Below are positions 27,673-36,542 of a stretch of DNA of 64,000 nt, one piece after another. The notes below the pieces were generated by a model. It saw only the letters and a list, made by a program, of their open reading frames with translations, was not told the origin of the DNA and did not search any database. This DNA comes from Hyphomonadaceae bacterium TMED5 (GTDB taxonomy: Bacteria > Pseudomonadota > Alphaproteobacteria > Caulobacterales > Hyphomonadaceae): assembly GCA_002173095.1 (NCBI GenBank), contig NHBK01000014.1:62001-126000 (forward strand). Direction: 5' to 3'. How positions within the stretch are numbered: position 1 is the stretch's first letter; each line of letters begins with the position of its first letter. A program made the position numbers and the translations under genes.

Positions 27673-28116
27673 ATGACTGACGTTAGGTCACTTAAGCAGA
27701 TTGCTTCGGGACGTTCGCCAGACGATATGGAAATGGAAGTTGAGCGCGCCCGAAAGCTTTCAAAAGAACGTCTGGTGCCGAAACTTCTGAAGTTCGCAGG
27801 TAAAATTCCCTTTGCCGACGATCTGGCTGCGGCCTGGTATTGCGCGCTGGACGACAAAACGCCCACCCATGTGAAGGCGGTGCTATTTGCCGCAGCCGGC
27901 TACTTCGTCATTCCGACAGACATGATCCCGGATGTGATAGCAGGGCTGGGCTTTACCGATGACGCAACGGTTTTTGCGACCGCGATGAGCATTGTCGGCG
28001 GCGCAATCGGCGACAGCCATAAGCAAAAGGCCCGGCAACTGCTTCAGAAGCCGGATGCTGAAGTCGAAGCTGACGCACCAGATGCTCAGTCAGGTGACAC
28101 AACCAACGCCCGATAA
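27673..28116 (+). CDS. YkvA family protein (DUF1232)
   Basis: A 147-residue protein with the DUF1232 core in the middle, YFVIPTDMIPDVIAGLGFTDD, preceded by a hydrophobic helix, HVKAVLFAAAG. The family is membrane-associated and mostly of unknown function. The N-terminal third is charged and helical; the C-terminus is a low-complexity acidic tail. It is divergent from the SDR gene by 57 bases, and its last 31 bases overlap the 3' end of the DUF2189 gene on the other strand. Confidence 0.87.
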   Translation: MTDVRSLKQIASGRSPDDMEMEVERARKLSKERLVPKLLKFAGKIPFADDLAAAWYCALDDKTPTHVKAVLFAAAGYFVIPTDMIPDVIAGLGFTDDATVFATAMSIVGGAIGDSHKQKARQLLQKPDAEVEADAPDAQSGDTTNAR

Positions 28117-28865
28117 GCGCGCCAGCTGGACAGGCCGATTACGGGGAATACGACCACCAGACCAATAAAGGCCGTCACAAGCCCAATCGCTGTCAGTACC
28201 GCAATCATGACCGCCCATAAGAGCATGGGGCCGGGATTTTTTGCCACGGATCGAACACTCGTCACCGTCGCGATGAAGACATCCGTTTTTCGGTCCAGCA
28301 ACATAGGCGCAGACACAACAACGAGGCTGAAAGCAATAAATGCGATGATGCCGCCAACCACAGTGCCCGTCATGGCCATGGATTGGCCAGCTGACGTCGT
28401 GAACATAAATGTCAGGAATTCACCCACGCTTTCATGCAGCGTGTATGTGGAAAGCGCATAAATAAGCTGCGCCATTCGCGTCCAGAAAAAATAGACAATC
28501 AGCAGCGCCAGACCGAGATAGGCGAGATTCTGAGCGGATGCGGTTTTTACCACCAGCATTTCTCTCAATGTCGGCGTTTGTCCCAATTCCAGCTGGCGTC
28601 CGGCCTCGTATAAGCCCATCGCAATCATGGGTGCGATGAATAAAAACCCTCCAGCAAACACCATGATCCAGCTGGCTTGCCCGGAAAACAAAAGCCCGGT
28701 CGCAAACATCGCACTGACCAGCGCCAGGGCGGCGCCGTAAAAAATGCACGGCCCAAAGGCCTTCCCAAAATCAGAAAAGCCGCCCTTCAGCCATTCAATC
28801 GGGGCGTTCAGCCCAATCTCTCTTACACCCGGCAGACTTGATCGGGGTCTTTCTGCTTCGTCCAT
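28086..28865 (-). CDS. DUF2189-type integral membrane protein
   Basis: A 259-residue inner-membrane protein with about six hydrophobic segments. The N-terminal ...IEWLKGGFSDFGKAFGPCIFYG entry into the first helix fits the DUF2189 family (cytochrome c oxidase-like subunit I fold, unknown role). The GPMLLWAVMIAVLTAIGL segment near the end and the C-terminal SSWRAYRAL motif also fit. It ends within the last 31 bases of the convergent DUF1232 gene. No operon partner is evident. Confidence 0.82.
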   Translation of the reverse strand: MDEAERPRSSLPGVREIGLNAPIEWLKGGFSDFGKAFGPCIFYGAALALVSAMFATGLLFSGQASWIMVFAGGFLFIAPMIAMGLYEAGRQLELGQTPTLREMLVVKTASAQNLAYLGLALLIVYFFWTRMAQLIYALSTYTLHESVGEFLTFMFTTSAGQSMAMTGTVVGGIIAFIAFSLVVVSAPMLLDRKTDVFIATVTSVRSVAKNPGPMLLWAVMIAVLTAIGLVTAFIGLVVVFPVIGLSSWRAYRALVVSPD

Positions 28866-29092
28866 GAGTGCCTCCCCAGGCGATTATGCTTATTAATTAT
28901 GTGGTTTATTCTCTTGCCAAACAACTAAAATGCAAAGCCCCAAAAATACGCGGAACTCGAATGCGTCCTCCCAAGCCGCGTTTCGGCAAAGGTGAATAAA
29001 ATTCCCATAAAAATTAACGCTCTACTGGTCTCAGATTTGCAGCGGCAAAGAGAAGTTTACGGAAATGCACTTAACTGAAGCATATTGGGTGA

Positions 29093-29728
29093 GTGGGACA
29101 CATGCTGCAACAGACACGCGAAACACAAATTCTGGACGCTGCTGAAGCGCTTTTTCTTCAGTCCGGACTGAAGCGAATCACGATGGATGACATCGCCGAA
29201 CTGGTCGGCGTATCGCGTCCGGCCATCTATCAGTATTTCAGCTCCAAATCAGATATCGCCTCCATGGCGCTGAAACGCATGCACCAGCGAAGTCTTGATA
29301 GTGTCTGGGCAGCAATTCGTCAGGCACGCGGACTGAAGAGCCAGCTAAAGGCGGCTATTGAAGCGCGCGATGGGGTGTTTCTGGACCAACGCCTCTCTGC
29401 GCCGGTGCCGCTTTGGTATCTGGATATGCAGAACTCATGGGCTGCAACGGAATTTGAGAAAAGTCAGGCTGGCTATCAGAACATTCTGCGCCTTCAGCTA
29501 ATCCGTTCGCGCGTTCATGGCGATGAAGCTGCTATCATAGCTCGGCTTCTGGTTATGTCCGCCATGAGCCTTCGCGAGATCGCCACCGATCCAGAAGAGT
29601 TTTCAAGCGAGCTTGGCAGCTTCTTATCCATCATCCTGGAGAAGCATTTACCGGCTGGCTCTCAGACAGATTCCGATGGCGGGGGCGCAGCTGGTTTCGC
29701 CGACGCCGCCTCACGGATTGTGATGTAG
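29093..29728 (+). CDS. TetR/AcrR family transcriptional regulator
   Basis: An N-terminal TetR helix-turn-helix (about residues 8-55) with ILDAAEALFLQSGLKRITMDD followed by VSRPAIYQYFSSKSDI, then a helical ligand domain. The start may be the GTG or the ATG three codons later; neither has a strong ribosome site. The last 67 bases overlap the 3' end of the convergent DMT transporter gene, which lies on the other strand and is a candidate target. The C-terminal tail after HLPAG is low complexity and may be a late extension past the usual end of the fold. Confidence 0.88.
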   Translation: MGHMLQQTRETQILDAAEALFLQSGLKRITMDDIAELVGVSRPAIYQYFSSKSDIASMALKRMHQRSLDSVWAAIRQARGLKSQLKAAIEARDGVFLDQRLSAPVPLWYLDMQNSWAATEFEKSQAGYQNILRLQLIRSRVHGDEAAIIARLLVMSAMSLREIATDPEEFSSELGSFLSIILEKHLPAGSQTDSDGGGAAGFADAASRIVM

Positions 29729-30588
29729 AGGGTCGATCCCACAATAATGGCCGCGCCAAGCCAGATCAGCGGGCCCGGGAACTCCTGAAAGATCAACCAG
29801 TCCACCATAGCGGTCATGGGCAGGCGCAGATAATCAATTGTCGACAGGAAAGACGCATCGCCCTTACTCATACCGGTAATGTAACAGGACTGCGCGAGCA
29901 CGCCCGCCAGCGCCATCAATGCAATCAGGCTGATGTCCTGAAAATTATCGGGCGTTTTCCATTGAACAATGGCCACCGGCAGGGTGAGCACTGCTGAAAG
30001 CAGATTGGCGTAGGTGAGCAGCACAAGCGGCGAATGAAACCGCGATAAGGTCTTCACCAGAATAATCGCACCGCCAAAGCACAGTGCGGAACCCAGCGCC
30101 AGGACACTTCCAAGCTCAATACCCGAACTCGGGCGCACCATCACGATAACGCCAATAAAGCCGATCGCCGTCGCAATCCAGCGGCGGGGACCCACAGTCT
30201 CTTTCAACAAAGTTGCGGCAAGAATGACGATGAAGAGAGATCGCGAAAACGAAATCGCGTTGAACTGCGACAATGGAATGCCGAATTCTGCTGAATAGGA
30301 ATAGAAGGCGAGCAAAAATCCAGCCGTACCGAACAGGCTGCGCGTGATGATAAGGCCCATATGATCTGTCTTGAACTGAGACAGCTTCATGCGCATCAGG
30401 AAGGGCGCCACCCAGACAAGCGCAATGATGGAACGGAAAAAGGCCAGCAAGCCCGGCTCATAATTATTGCTCAGAAACTTACCAAGTGCGACATGTGCGG
30501 TGAACAACGCGCCTGAGGCCAGCATCCACAAAACGGCATCAAACTGACTTGATGTGGACTTCAGGAAAGTGAATGGTGACCAGGTCAT
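29662..30588 (-). CDS. DMT-superfamily transporter (EamA type)
   Basis: A 308-residue inner-membrane permease with ten hydrophobic segments arranged as two EamA repeats (about residues 20-150 and 160-295). The first repeat begins LWMLASGALFTAHVALGKF. Such proteins export metabolites. The predicted ATG shares the palindrome CATG with the ATG of the small gene on the other strand, so its promoter must lie inside that gene, or the true start is downstream. It is convergent with and overlaps a TetR gene. The substrate is unknown. Confidence 0.88.
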   Translation of the reverse strand: MTWSPFTFLKSTSSQFDAVLWMLASGALFTAHVALGKFLSNNYEPGLLAFFRSIIALVWVAPFLMRMKLSQFKTDHMGLIITRSLFGTAGFLLAFYSYSAEFGIPLSQFNAISFSRSLFIVILAATLLKETVGPRRWIATAIGFIGVIVMVRPSSGIELGSVLALGSALCFGGAIILVKTLSRFHSPLVLLTYANLLSAVLTLPVAIVQWKTPDNFQDISLIALMALAGVLAQSCYITGMSKGDASFLSTIDYLRLPMTAMVDWLIFQEFPGPLIWLGAAIIVGSTLYITIREAASAKPAAPPPSESV

Positions 30589-30874
30589 GATCGTCTTTAC
30601 CTCATCCGAACTCGAGCAGATAGATGCTCTTTGGCGATCCTGCCCAATTGACCATGTATGGTCTGGGTGGGCATTTCCCGGTCATACCGATGATGAGGTC
30701 TGGATTTTCAGAAATAAAGCCAACTGGCGCCGCTTCACTCTGTGCAAATCTCGCACGGCATATTTCCTCTATGATGAGAAACGTCGCATCGTTGCCAAGG
30801 CCGGTTCGCTGGATGATCTCCTGTCGAATGTAGATGCCATTCCGGGCATTAATGAGCCGTTGGAACAGATCTGA
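30587..30874 (+). CDS. Small conserved-looking protein of unknown function
   Basis: A 95-residue soluble protein rich in Trp, Arg and Asp. It has no signal peptide or membrane segment and contains WSGWAFPGHTDDEVWIFRNK, a run with unusual aromatic density that argues against a chance reading frame. The ATG shares CATG with the divergent transporter start; a GTG 11 codons upstream is possible. No family is recognised. It is followed by the terminator of the convergent repeat-protein gene. Confidence 0.5.
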   Translation: MIVFTSSELEQIDALWRSCPIDHVWSGWAFPGHTDDEVWIFRNKANWRRFTLCKSRTAYFLYDEKRRIVAKAGSLDDLLSNVDAIPGINEPLEQI

Positions 30875-30916
30875 CCCCCTAACCATCCTGCGATACCAAT
30901 TCCGCGAGATCACAAG

Positions 30917-30950
30917 ACAAAAAAAGAGCGCCCCAAAATGGAGCGCTCTT
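30917..30950 (-). terminator. Rho-independent terminator of the repeat-protein gene
   Basis: AAGAGCGC and GCGCTCTT form an 8-bp stem with an 11-base loop, followed on the minus strand by a long T run. Confidence 0.88.
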
Positions 30951-30974
30951 CTTTGATTTGGGTGTCGACCGGGC

Positions 30975-32387
30975 TTAGAAGCCGCCCGGTGCGCAGACGC
31001 AGCCGCCGCCAACATTCAGAACAACCTGGTTTGCACGGATCGTCTCGTACTGAACCGGAGCAGTAACCGTTTCGGTGACTGGGTTGTAGCGAACGACCTG
31101 GATCGGCTGAACGCGGGTTGTAACAACCGGCTGGATAACTTCGCGGTGTGTTACAGCGTTGAAGTAGGTTTCACGAACGTCCTGAACCGCAACTTCGTTG
31201 ACCTGTGGAATGTAGTTCACACGGGTTTGCGGGATGTTCGCTTCGATCACACGGCCCGGCAGAGTTTGTGTCTCATAACGGGTTGCCGCTGTTACTGTTT
31301 CAGAACGGCCACGGATCACCTGACGCTGAACCGGCTGGATAACCGTAACTTCAACCGGCTGGGTGATGTTGCGTGTTACGCGGTCAACATAAACGTCTTC
31401 GACTTCAACAACCGTACGGTCAGTGTATTGCGGAATAACGTTCTCACGAACCTGTGGACGCGCATCATATTCAACCTGACCCGGCAGAATTTCTTCATTG
31501 TACTGAACCGGAGCCGTTACGGTTTCGGTCTGAGCACGCAGGATACGGCGTTCGATAGGCTGAACGATTGTGCGCTCGATTGGCTGGATCACGTCACGCT
31601 GAGTAACAACGTCGATATATTCGTCGGTTACGTCTTCGCGAACGATCTCAGTGACGTCCATCGTGGTGTATTCGTTCACAACAGGCGGTGGCGCAGGGAT
31701 AACCTGAACTGGCGCTGTACGTGTTTCAAACTGTGCCGGAGCCGTTTCGTTTACAACAACCGGACGGTCAATGCGGCGCTGAACCGGAACAACTGTCGTG
31801 CGAACGATTGGCTGAATGATGTCACGCTGAGCAACAGCGTCTTCATAGCGCTCGGTCACTTCTTCACGGGTCTGGTAAGTGACCTGTGGGATGAATTCTT
31901 CTGTTACAGCTGGAACAGTATCCTCATCAACGATGACTGGAAGAACTTCTTCTTCATAGCGCGTTGCTTCGGTAACAGTTTCCGTACGGCCCTGAATGAC
32001 CTGACGGGTAACAGGCTGGATGAGCGTGCGCTCTACCGGCTGAATAATTTCGCGGTCGGTAACAGCGTCGATATACGTCTCGGTTTCTTCAACCTGCGTA
32101 CGTTCTGTCACGACTTCATTGACGTTTTCACAGCAGAGTTCGCTAGAGATCGCGATTTCGCTCTCAGCGCCCATATACTGAATGTCGACGTCATTTGGAT
32201 TGATTTGCGCGCTGGCTTCACCAGAGCGCGCGAGTAGATCCAGAATTTCCTGTTCGCTAAGAACACGAGCTTCTCCGGACATCGCAGTGTAATCTACGCC
32301 GCCAACGCCGCCGTCATTGCCGGCCCAAGCCGGGATAGCGGTCATAGCAAGCGTGCCTGCGATCATCAGACCATTTGCCAGTTTCAT
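30975..32387 (-). CDS. Exported protein built of five 75-76-residue Val/Gln/Pro-rich repeats
   Basis: A 470-residue protein from the ATG with AGGGGA upstream. Residues 1-22 form a signal peptide ending PAWA. Residues 23-95 are a unique acidic head containing a Cys-Cys pair (85-86). The remainder is five repeats whose core, such as IIQPVERTLIQPV, recurs at 114, 190, 266, 341 and 417, i.e. every 75-76 residues. Within each unit the order is Tyr-rich turn, (I/V)xQPVxRTxxQP, then GRTETVTxxTRYE and a LP... IPQV segment. The protein ends GGGCVCAPGGF, a second Cys pair. It is rich in Val, Thr, Glu, Arg and Gln and probably beta-structured. The valine-proline periodicity recalls cytoskeletal alveolin/articulin repeats in style only. 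It may be a surface or periplasmic fibre. The function is unknown. Confidence 0.85.
   Translation of the reverse strand: MKLANGLMIAGTLAMTAIPAWAGNDGGVGGVDYTAMSGEARVLSEQEILDLLARSGEASAQINPNDVDIQYMGAESEIAISSELCCENVNEVVTERTQVEETETYIDAVTDREIIQPVERTLIQPVTRQVIQGRTETVTEATRYEEEVLPVIVDEDTVPAVTEEFIPQVTYQTREEVTERYEDAVAQRDIIQPIVRTTVVPVQRRIDRPVVVNETAPAQFETRTAPVQVIPAPPPVVNEYTTMDVTEIVREDVTDEYIDVVTQRDVIQPIERTIVQPIERRILRAQTETVTAPVQYNEEILPGQVEYDARPQVRENVIPQYTDRTVVEVEDVYVDRVTRNITQPVEVTVIQPVQRQVIRGRSETVTAATRYETQTLPGRVIEANIPQTRVNYIPQVNEVAVQDVRETYFNAVTHREVIQPVVTTRVQPIQVVRYNPVTETVTAPVQYETIRANQVVLNVGGGCVCAPGGF
30978..32102 (-). repeat. Five tandem ~228-bp coding repeats in the exported protein gene
   Basis: Units cover residues 96-171, 172-247, 248-322, 323-398 and 399-470 of the protein. 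At the protein level the spacing is nearly invariant while the sequences have diverged. This indicates old duplications held to a fixed length, not a recent slippage array. Confidence 0.85.
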
Positions 32388-32835
32388 TTCTAATCCCCTT
32401 TGACCCAAACCAGGCCATGCCATCACTAAATTGCTTCACTGTGCCACTATGGCTCAGGCAATGCCGTCATTGCAGGTCTCATGCCCTCAAGACCAAGTTT
32501 TAGAACAGCAAAACCCTCGTTCCAAAAGCTTTCCCCAAATGCGAGAGTTTTCAGCCTAGTACTTCTTTGTAACACCTATAAGGCGATATGAATTACTCTG
32601 CAGAGCCCCCCGGCAATGCTCTGGAATTAACGAATATAAACAAATTTGACTACGAATTACCGGTGGAACGACGGCGATTCAGGCAGTTTTTTAAGAGTCT
32701 GTTCAATTCTGCTACAGCAAATGGCAGGAATCCGAACCTGAACGTGTTCCAAAATCAGAACAACCTCCCGTCCAGATGGAGGGAGGCTGCTATAGATGAT
32801 TTAAAGTGTATATCTGTGATCAGAGATCAGGAAAT
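32388..32835. other. Non-coding stretch between repeat-protein gene and ahpF
   Basis: 450 bases, AT-rich in its middle. The first part (minus strand) must hold the repeat-protein promoter. A 6-bp hairpin CCTCCC...GGGAGG (32764-32786) with TTGTTCTG after it on the minus strand lies about 50 bases past the ahpF stop and is a weak terminator candidate. An open frame of 97 codons (32588-32881, plus strand) runs into the ahpF 3' end, but it has no coding character that I trust. Confidence 0.45.
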
Positions 32836-34431
32836 TTATGCAACTTCCACTTCTGCCGGTGCAGGTGACCGGATCAGGTGATCAAAGGCAGACAGCGCCG
32901 CTTTGGACCCTTCGCCCATCGCGATAACGATCTGCTTATATGGTACGGTCGTGCAATCACCGGCCGCCATAACACCTGGCACATTGGTTTCGCCCTTGGC
33001 GTTGACTTCAATCTCTCCACGCTCAGACAGCGCGACAGAGCCTTTCAGCCATTCCGTGTTCGGGACGAGACCGATCTGCACGAAGATGCCTTCCAGATCT
33101 ATTGTGATCTCTTCGTCCGTCGTGCGGTCTTTGCACACAAGGCCTGTAACCTTCGCACCATCACCAACGACTTCCGTCGTCTGAGTGTTCAGCAGCACTT
33201 TAACATTAGGCAGGCTACGCAGCTTGTTCTGAAGAACAGCATCCGCACGCATTTCCGGCATGAACTCGATCAGAGTAACCTCGGCGACAATACCAGCCAG
33301 GTCGATCGCGGCCTCAACACCAGAGTTACCACCGCCGATTACCGCAACGCGCTTACCTTTAAAGAGTGGGCCGTCACAGTGCGGGCAGTACGCGACGCCT
33401 TTATTGGCATACTCGTTTTCACCCGGAACGTTCATCTTCCTCCAGCGAGCACCAGTGGACAGAATGACGGAGCGAGATTTCACAGTCGCACCATTTTCCA
33501 GTTCAACTTCGATAAGGCCGCCAACGTCCTTCGCAGGGGTCAGCTTTTTGGCCTTCTGCAGATCCATAATGTCGACGCCGTTTTCTTTGACGTGATTTTC
33601 CAGAGCAGCGCCAAGCTTCGGACCTTCCGTATAAGGCACAGAGATGAAGTTCTCGATACCCATCGTGTCCATGACCTGACCGCCAAAGCGCTCAGCTATG
33701 ACGCCCGTCTTAATACCTTTGCGCGCCGCATAGATTGCAGAGGCAGCTCCTGCAGGGCCGCCACCGACGACGAGCACATCAAACGCATCTTTCCTGCCGA
33801 TTTTCTCAGCTTCACGCTTGCTTGCACCTGTGTCGATTTTTGCGAGCAATTCCTTCAGATCCATACGGCCAGAGCCGAATGCTTGTCCGTTCAGAAGAAC
33901 CGTAGGCACAGCCATAACCTCGCGACGCTCCATCTCTTCTTTGAAGAGCGCACCGTCAATAGAAGTGTGACGGATGTTCGGATTCAGCACGGCGAGCATG
34001 TTCAACGCCTGAACCACGTCCGGACAGTTATGGCAGCTCAGAGAGAAGAAGGTCGTGAATTCCTGCACTTCGTCAAACTCAAGTGCCTGAATCTGAGCTT
34101 TCATCTCATCATCAATCTTAGGCGGGTGACCACCGACATGCAGCAGGCCCAGCACCAGAGATGTGAATTCGTGGCCCAGCGGAAGACCGCCGAAGGTCAC
34201 GCGCGTCTCTGGTTCTGAAGAGCGCACAATATCAAAACTTGGCACCCATTCGCGCTGACTATCAGCCACAAGGTTCATGGAGACCATGGAAGACTGTTCA
34301 ACGATGTCTTCCAACAGCTCTACCATTTCAGCAGATTTAGGGCTGTCATTTGTATAGGCCACCAGCTCAATCGGCGTACGCAGATTTTGCAGATAGGTCT
34401 TCAGTTGGGTCTTCATTCCAGCATCGAGCAT
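32836..34431 (-). CDS. ahpF: Alkyl hydroperoxide reductase subunit F
   Basis: Flavoenzyme that passes electrons from NADH to AhpC for peroxide reduction in the cytoplasm. It has an N-terminal double thioredoxin-like domain with the SCHNCPD CxxC (Cys133, Cys136). This is followed by an FAD-binding [10 protein letters not shown] motif (about 223-232), the NAD-binding [10 protein letters not shown] and the thioredoxin-reductase-type active site CPHC (Cys349, Cys352). The length of 531 residues is normal. It lies 160 bases downstream of ahpC on the same strand, with a strong intercistronic stem-loop between them. Confidence 0.97.
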   Translation of the reverse strand: MLDAGMKTQLKTYLQNLRTPIELVAYTNDSPKSAEMVELLEDIVEQSSMVSMNLVADSQREWVPSFDIVRSSEPETRVTFGGLPLGHEFTSLVLGLLHVGGHPPKIDDEMKAQIQALEFDEVQEFTTFFSLSCHNCPDVVQALNMLAVLNPNIRHTSIDGALFKEEMERREVMAVPTVLLNGQAFGSGRMDLKELLAKIDTGASKREAEKIGRKDAFDVLVVGGGPAGAASAIYAARKGIKTGVIAERFGGQVMDTMGIENFISVPYTEGPKLGAALENHVKENGVDIMDLQKAKKLTPAKDVGGLIEVELENGATVKSRSVILSTGARWRKMNVPGENEYANKGVAYCPHCDGPLFKGKRVAVIGGGNSGVEAAIDLAGIVAEVTLIEFMPEMRADAVLQNKLRSLPNVKVLLNTQTTEVVGDGAKVTGLVCKDRTTDEEITIDLEGIFVQIGLVPNTEWLKGSVALSERGEIEVNAKGETNVPGVMAAGDCTTVPYKQIVIAMGEGSKAALSAFDHLIRSPAPAEVEVA

Positions 34432-34537
34432 TGTGGAACTCCTTAAGTTAGAAGAGCCGAAACCCCGTAAGGTCGTCTCAAAAATTCATTGTCCATTGGC
34501 CAGAGATACAGCCTCTTGGCGGGCCGCATTTCAGGCC

Positions 34538-34575
34538 AATGGCAGCTGGCGCGCGATATACGCGCCAGCGCCATT
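34538..34575. other. Intercistronic stem-loop between ahpC and ahpF
   Basis: AATGGCAGCTGGCGCG and CGCGCCAGCGCCATT pair over 15 bp with one bulged base and a 7-base loop (CGATATA). There is no T run, so it is unlikely to be a complete terminator. Placed 17 bases past the ahpC stop, it could protect or cleave the message so that ahpC is made in excess of ahpF. Confidence 0.65.
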
Positions 34576-34591
34576 GAGGGAAGAAAATCGC

Positions 34592-35155
34592 TTAGATTTT
34601 GCCGACGAGGTCGAGGGAAGGAGCAAGCGTTGTTTCGCCTTCTTCCCATTTCGCTGGGCAAACTTCGCCTGGGTTCGCACGAACGTACTGAGCAGCTTTC
34701 GTCTTGCGGAGAAGCTCAGAAGCGTTACGGCCAACGCCTTCAGACGTGATTTCCATGAACTGGATGATGCCGTCTGGGTCGACGAGGAAAGTTGCGCGGT
34801 CAGCAAGACCAACGCCTGGACGCATAACTTCGAAGTTGTTCGTGATCGTGCCAGACTGGTCACCGAGCATAGCGTACTGGATTTTGCCAATAGCTGGTGA
34901 AGAGTCGTGCCAAGCTTTGTGAGAGAAGTGCGTGTCTGTAGAAACAGAGTAGATCTCAACGCCGAGCTTCTGGAAATCGCCATACAGGTTAGCGAGGTCT
35001 TCGAGTTCTGTCGGGCAAACGAATGTGAAGTCAGCCGGGTAGAAGAAGAAGATCGCCCATTTGCCTTTTACGTCGGAGTCAGAAACTTCGATGAACTCAC
35101 CGTTTTTAAAAGCGGTGGCTTTGAATGGTTTGATCTCAGTATTGATAAGCGCCAT
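34592..35155 (-). CDS. ahpC: Alkyl hydroperoxide reductase subunit C (typical 2-Cys peroxiredoxin)
   Basis: Peroxiredoxin that reduces H2O2, organic hydroperoxides and peroxynitrite. The peroxidatic cysteine is Cys47 in FTFVCPTE and the resolving one is Cys166 in EVCPAKW, as in the enterobacterial enzyme. The helix after Cys166 and the C-terminal YF-less tail ending LVGKI suggest the robust type rather than the hyperoxidation-sensitive one. It is the first gene of the ahpC-ahpF operon and divergent from oxyR by 186 bases. Confidence 0.97.
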   Translation of the reverse strand: MALINTEIKPFKATAFKNGEFIEVSDSDVKGKWAIFFFYPADFTFVCPTELEDLANLYGDFQKLGVEIYSVSTDTHFSHKAWHDSSPAIGKIQYAMLGDQSGTITNNFEVMRPGVGLADRATFLVDPDGIIQFMEITSEGVGRNASELLRKTKAAQYVRANPGEVCPAKWEEGETTLAPSLDLVGKI

Positions 35156-35235
35156 TTTTGATCCCTTTCATGAATGGTCTTTCTCAATATGCGGATTTCA
35201 TCGCAGAAAACAAATTTATAATTTTTATAATTATG

Positions 35236-35272
35236 ATAGATTTGTTTTATTGAAACATGGTTAGTTAGACCA
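35236..35272. promoter_or_regulatory. Candidate OxyR operator between ahpC and oxyR
   Basis: Two dyads whose centres lie 22 bp apart: ATAG-N7-TTAT (35236-35250), one mismatch from an OxyR half-operator (ATAG-N7-CTAT), and TGGT-N7-ACCA (35258-35272). The spacing matches the tetrameric OxyR footprint of four half-sites. The site is in the shared regulatory region, 80-115 bases before the ahpC ATG. Confidence 0.45.
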
Positions 35273-35341
35273 ATATGTCCTTAAGCGGCGCACCTGTGCG
35301 CGCTCATTTCTTTCAATATGTTTTTGCGATAGATTTTTTCT

Positions 35342-36250
35342 ATGAATTTGCCTTCACTCAGACAGCTCCAGTTTCTTGACGCACTCGCGCGGGAGAAATC
35401 CTTTTCCAGGGCGGCGGAAAGCATGCACGTCACCCAGCCAACGCTTTCAACTGCAATACGCGAACTGGAAGGTCTGCTTGGCGTCCAACTGGTTGAACGT
35501 GAAGCCCGCGGTGCAACGCTCACGGCGACCGGCAATGAGGTGGTAACACGCGCACGCGCTCTGCTGTCTGATGCCGAAGATCTGGTTCTGGCCGCGCGCG
35601 GCGCAGGCGAACCCCTGTTCGGCACATTCCGGCTCGGCGCAATTCCTACAATCGCGCCCTTTATTCTGCCGCGTGTGATGAAGCATCTGAAAGCTCATTA
35701 TCCAGACCTCACACTGTATCTGCGCGAAGATCAGACCGCGCGCCTGCTGGAAGATTTGCGCGCGCGTCGCCTTGATGCAGCGCTCATCGCTCTACCCTAT
35801 GAAGCGTCAGGCATTGAGTCCGTCACCGTGTTTGAAGACGAATTCCTGCTGGCCGCACCGAAGGGCCACCCGCTTGGAAAAGAAGGCCGTTTACAGCCGG
35901 AGGACCTTGCCCCACACGATGTGCTTCTTCTGGAGGATGGTCACTGTCTTCGCGACCATGCTTTGTCGGTCTGCCAAATGCCGACCGTCCGCGAAGGCGG
36001 AGAAGTCAGCGCAACCAGCCTCCACACCCTCATTCAAATGGTAGATGGCGGTCTCGGCGTGTCTCTGATCCCGAAAATTGCCGCCGATTCCGGCCTCGGC
36101 AAAGGACTGGATGTTTCCATCCGTCCATTCTCTCCACCCGCAATTGGCCGGTCGATTGGCGTTGCATGGCGATCTGGCTCATCACGTGAGTCTGATGCCC
36201 GGATTGTTGCGGAAGAGTTGAAAAAGATTTTCAGCGAGCCGGCCGCCTGA
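35342..36250 (+). CDS. oxyR: Hydrogen-peroxide sensor/regulator OxyR (LysR family)
   Basis: An N-terminal winged HTH (residues 1-60, FSRAAESMHVTQPTLSTAIR) and a LysR substrate domain. The redox pair is Cys202 and Cys211 in GHCLRDHALSVC, nine residues apart as in E. coli OxyR (Cys199/Cys208), which supports true OxyR rather than another LysR member. It diverges from ahpC-ahpF, its expected target. The last 20 bases overlap the 3' end of a small membrane protein gene on the other strand. Confidence 0.95.
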   Translation: MNLPSLRQLQFLDALAREKSFSRAAESMHVTQPTLSTAIRELEGLLGVQLVEREARGATLTATGNEVVTRARALLSDAEDLVLAARGAGEPLFGTFRLGAIPTIAPFILPRVMKHLKAHYPDLTLYLREDQTARLLEDLRARRLDAALIALPYEASGIESVTVFEDEFLLAAPKGHPLGKEGRLQPEDLAPHDVLLLEDGHCLRDHALSVCQMPTVREGGEVSATSLHTLIQMVDGGLGVSLIPKIAADSGLGKGLDVSIRPFSPPAIGRSIGVAWRSGSSRESDARIVAEELKKIFSEPAA

Positions 36251-36542
36251 GGCGTATCCAGATATCGGGCAGCCGCCAGGCCAGCCAGAGCGCACCAATA
36301 ATATTACCCAGAATGATCAGGGCGAGAATGAGCGGCGCGCTGTATTTCAACGGTTCAAACGCCGCGATGACCAGCCCAATCAGTAAAAATCCGAGATACA
36401 AATCCACCAGCGAGACCTTACCCCACACATAAGCAGAGATCATACCGAACTCATTAGCGAAATGACCTGCTCCGCTCGCCCAGATGCACATGGCGGCAAG
36501 CGCAAACGCCAGAAGTACCAATCCAAATCGTAACAGCAACAT
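36231..36542 (-). CDS. Small integral membrane protein of unknown function
   Basis: A 103-residue protein with three to four hydrophobic segments. It starts MLLLRFGLVLLAFALAAMCIW and ends with a basic tail (RLRRPAR), positive-inside. I chose the ATG at the beginning of the first helix; the frame extends 11 codons further up. No family is assigned with confidence. Its 3' end overlaps oxyR by 20 bases. It could be a bystander gene of the peroxide locus. Confidence 0.65.
   Translation of the reverse strand: MLLLRFGLVLLAFALAAMCIWASGAGHFANEFGMISAYVWGKVSLVDLYLGFLLIGLVIAAFEPLKYSAPLILALIILGNIIGALWLAWRLPDIWIRLRRPAR

Noticed and set aside
31146-32237. Open frame of 363 codons antisense to the repeat protein
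   Set aside because: Its periodic Asn/Arg/Val pattern mirrors the repeats on the coding strand; no ribosome site and no recognisable fold.
32588-32881. Open frame of 97 codons in the space before ahpF
   Set aside because: No ribosome site, odd composition, and the end runs into ahpF coding sequence. Not excluded, but unsupported.
32878-34218. Open frame of 446 codons antisense to ahpF
   Set aside because: It lies wholly opposite a secure gene with matching third-base bias. The translation has no domain or membrane logic and is rich in Arg/His, as expected of an antisense shadow.
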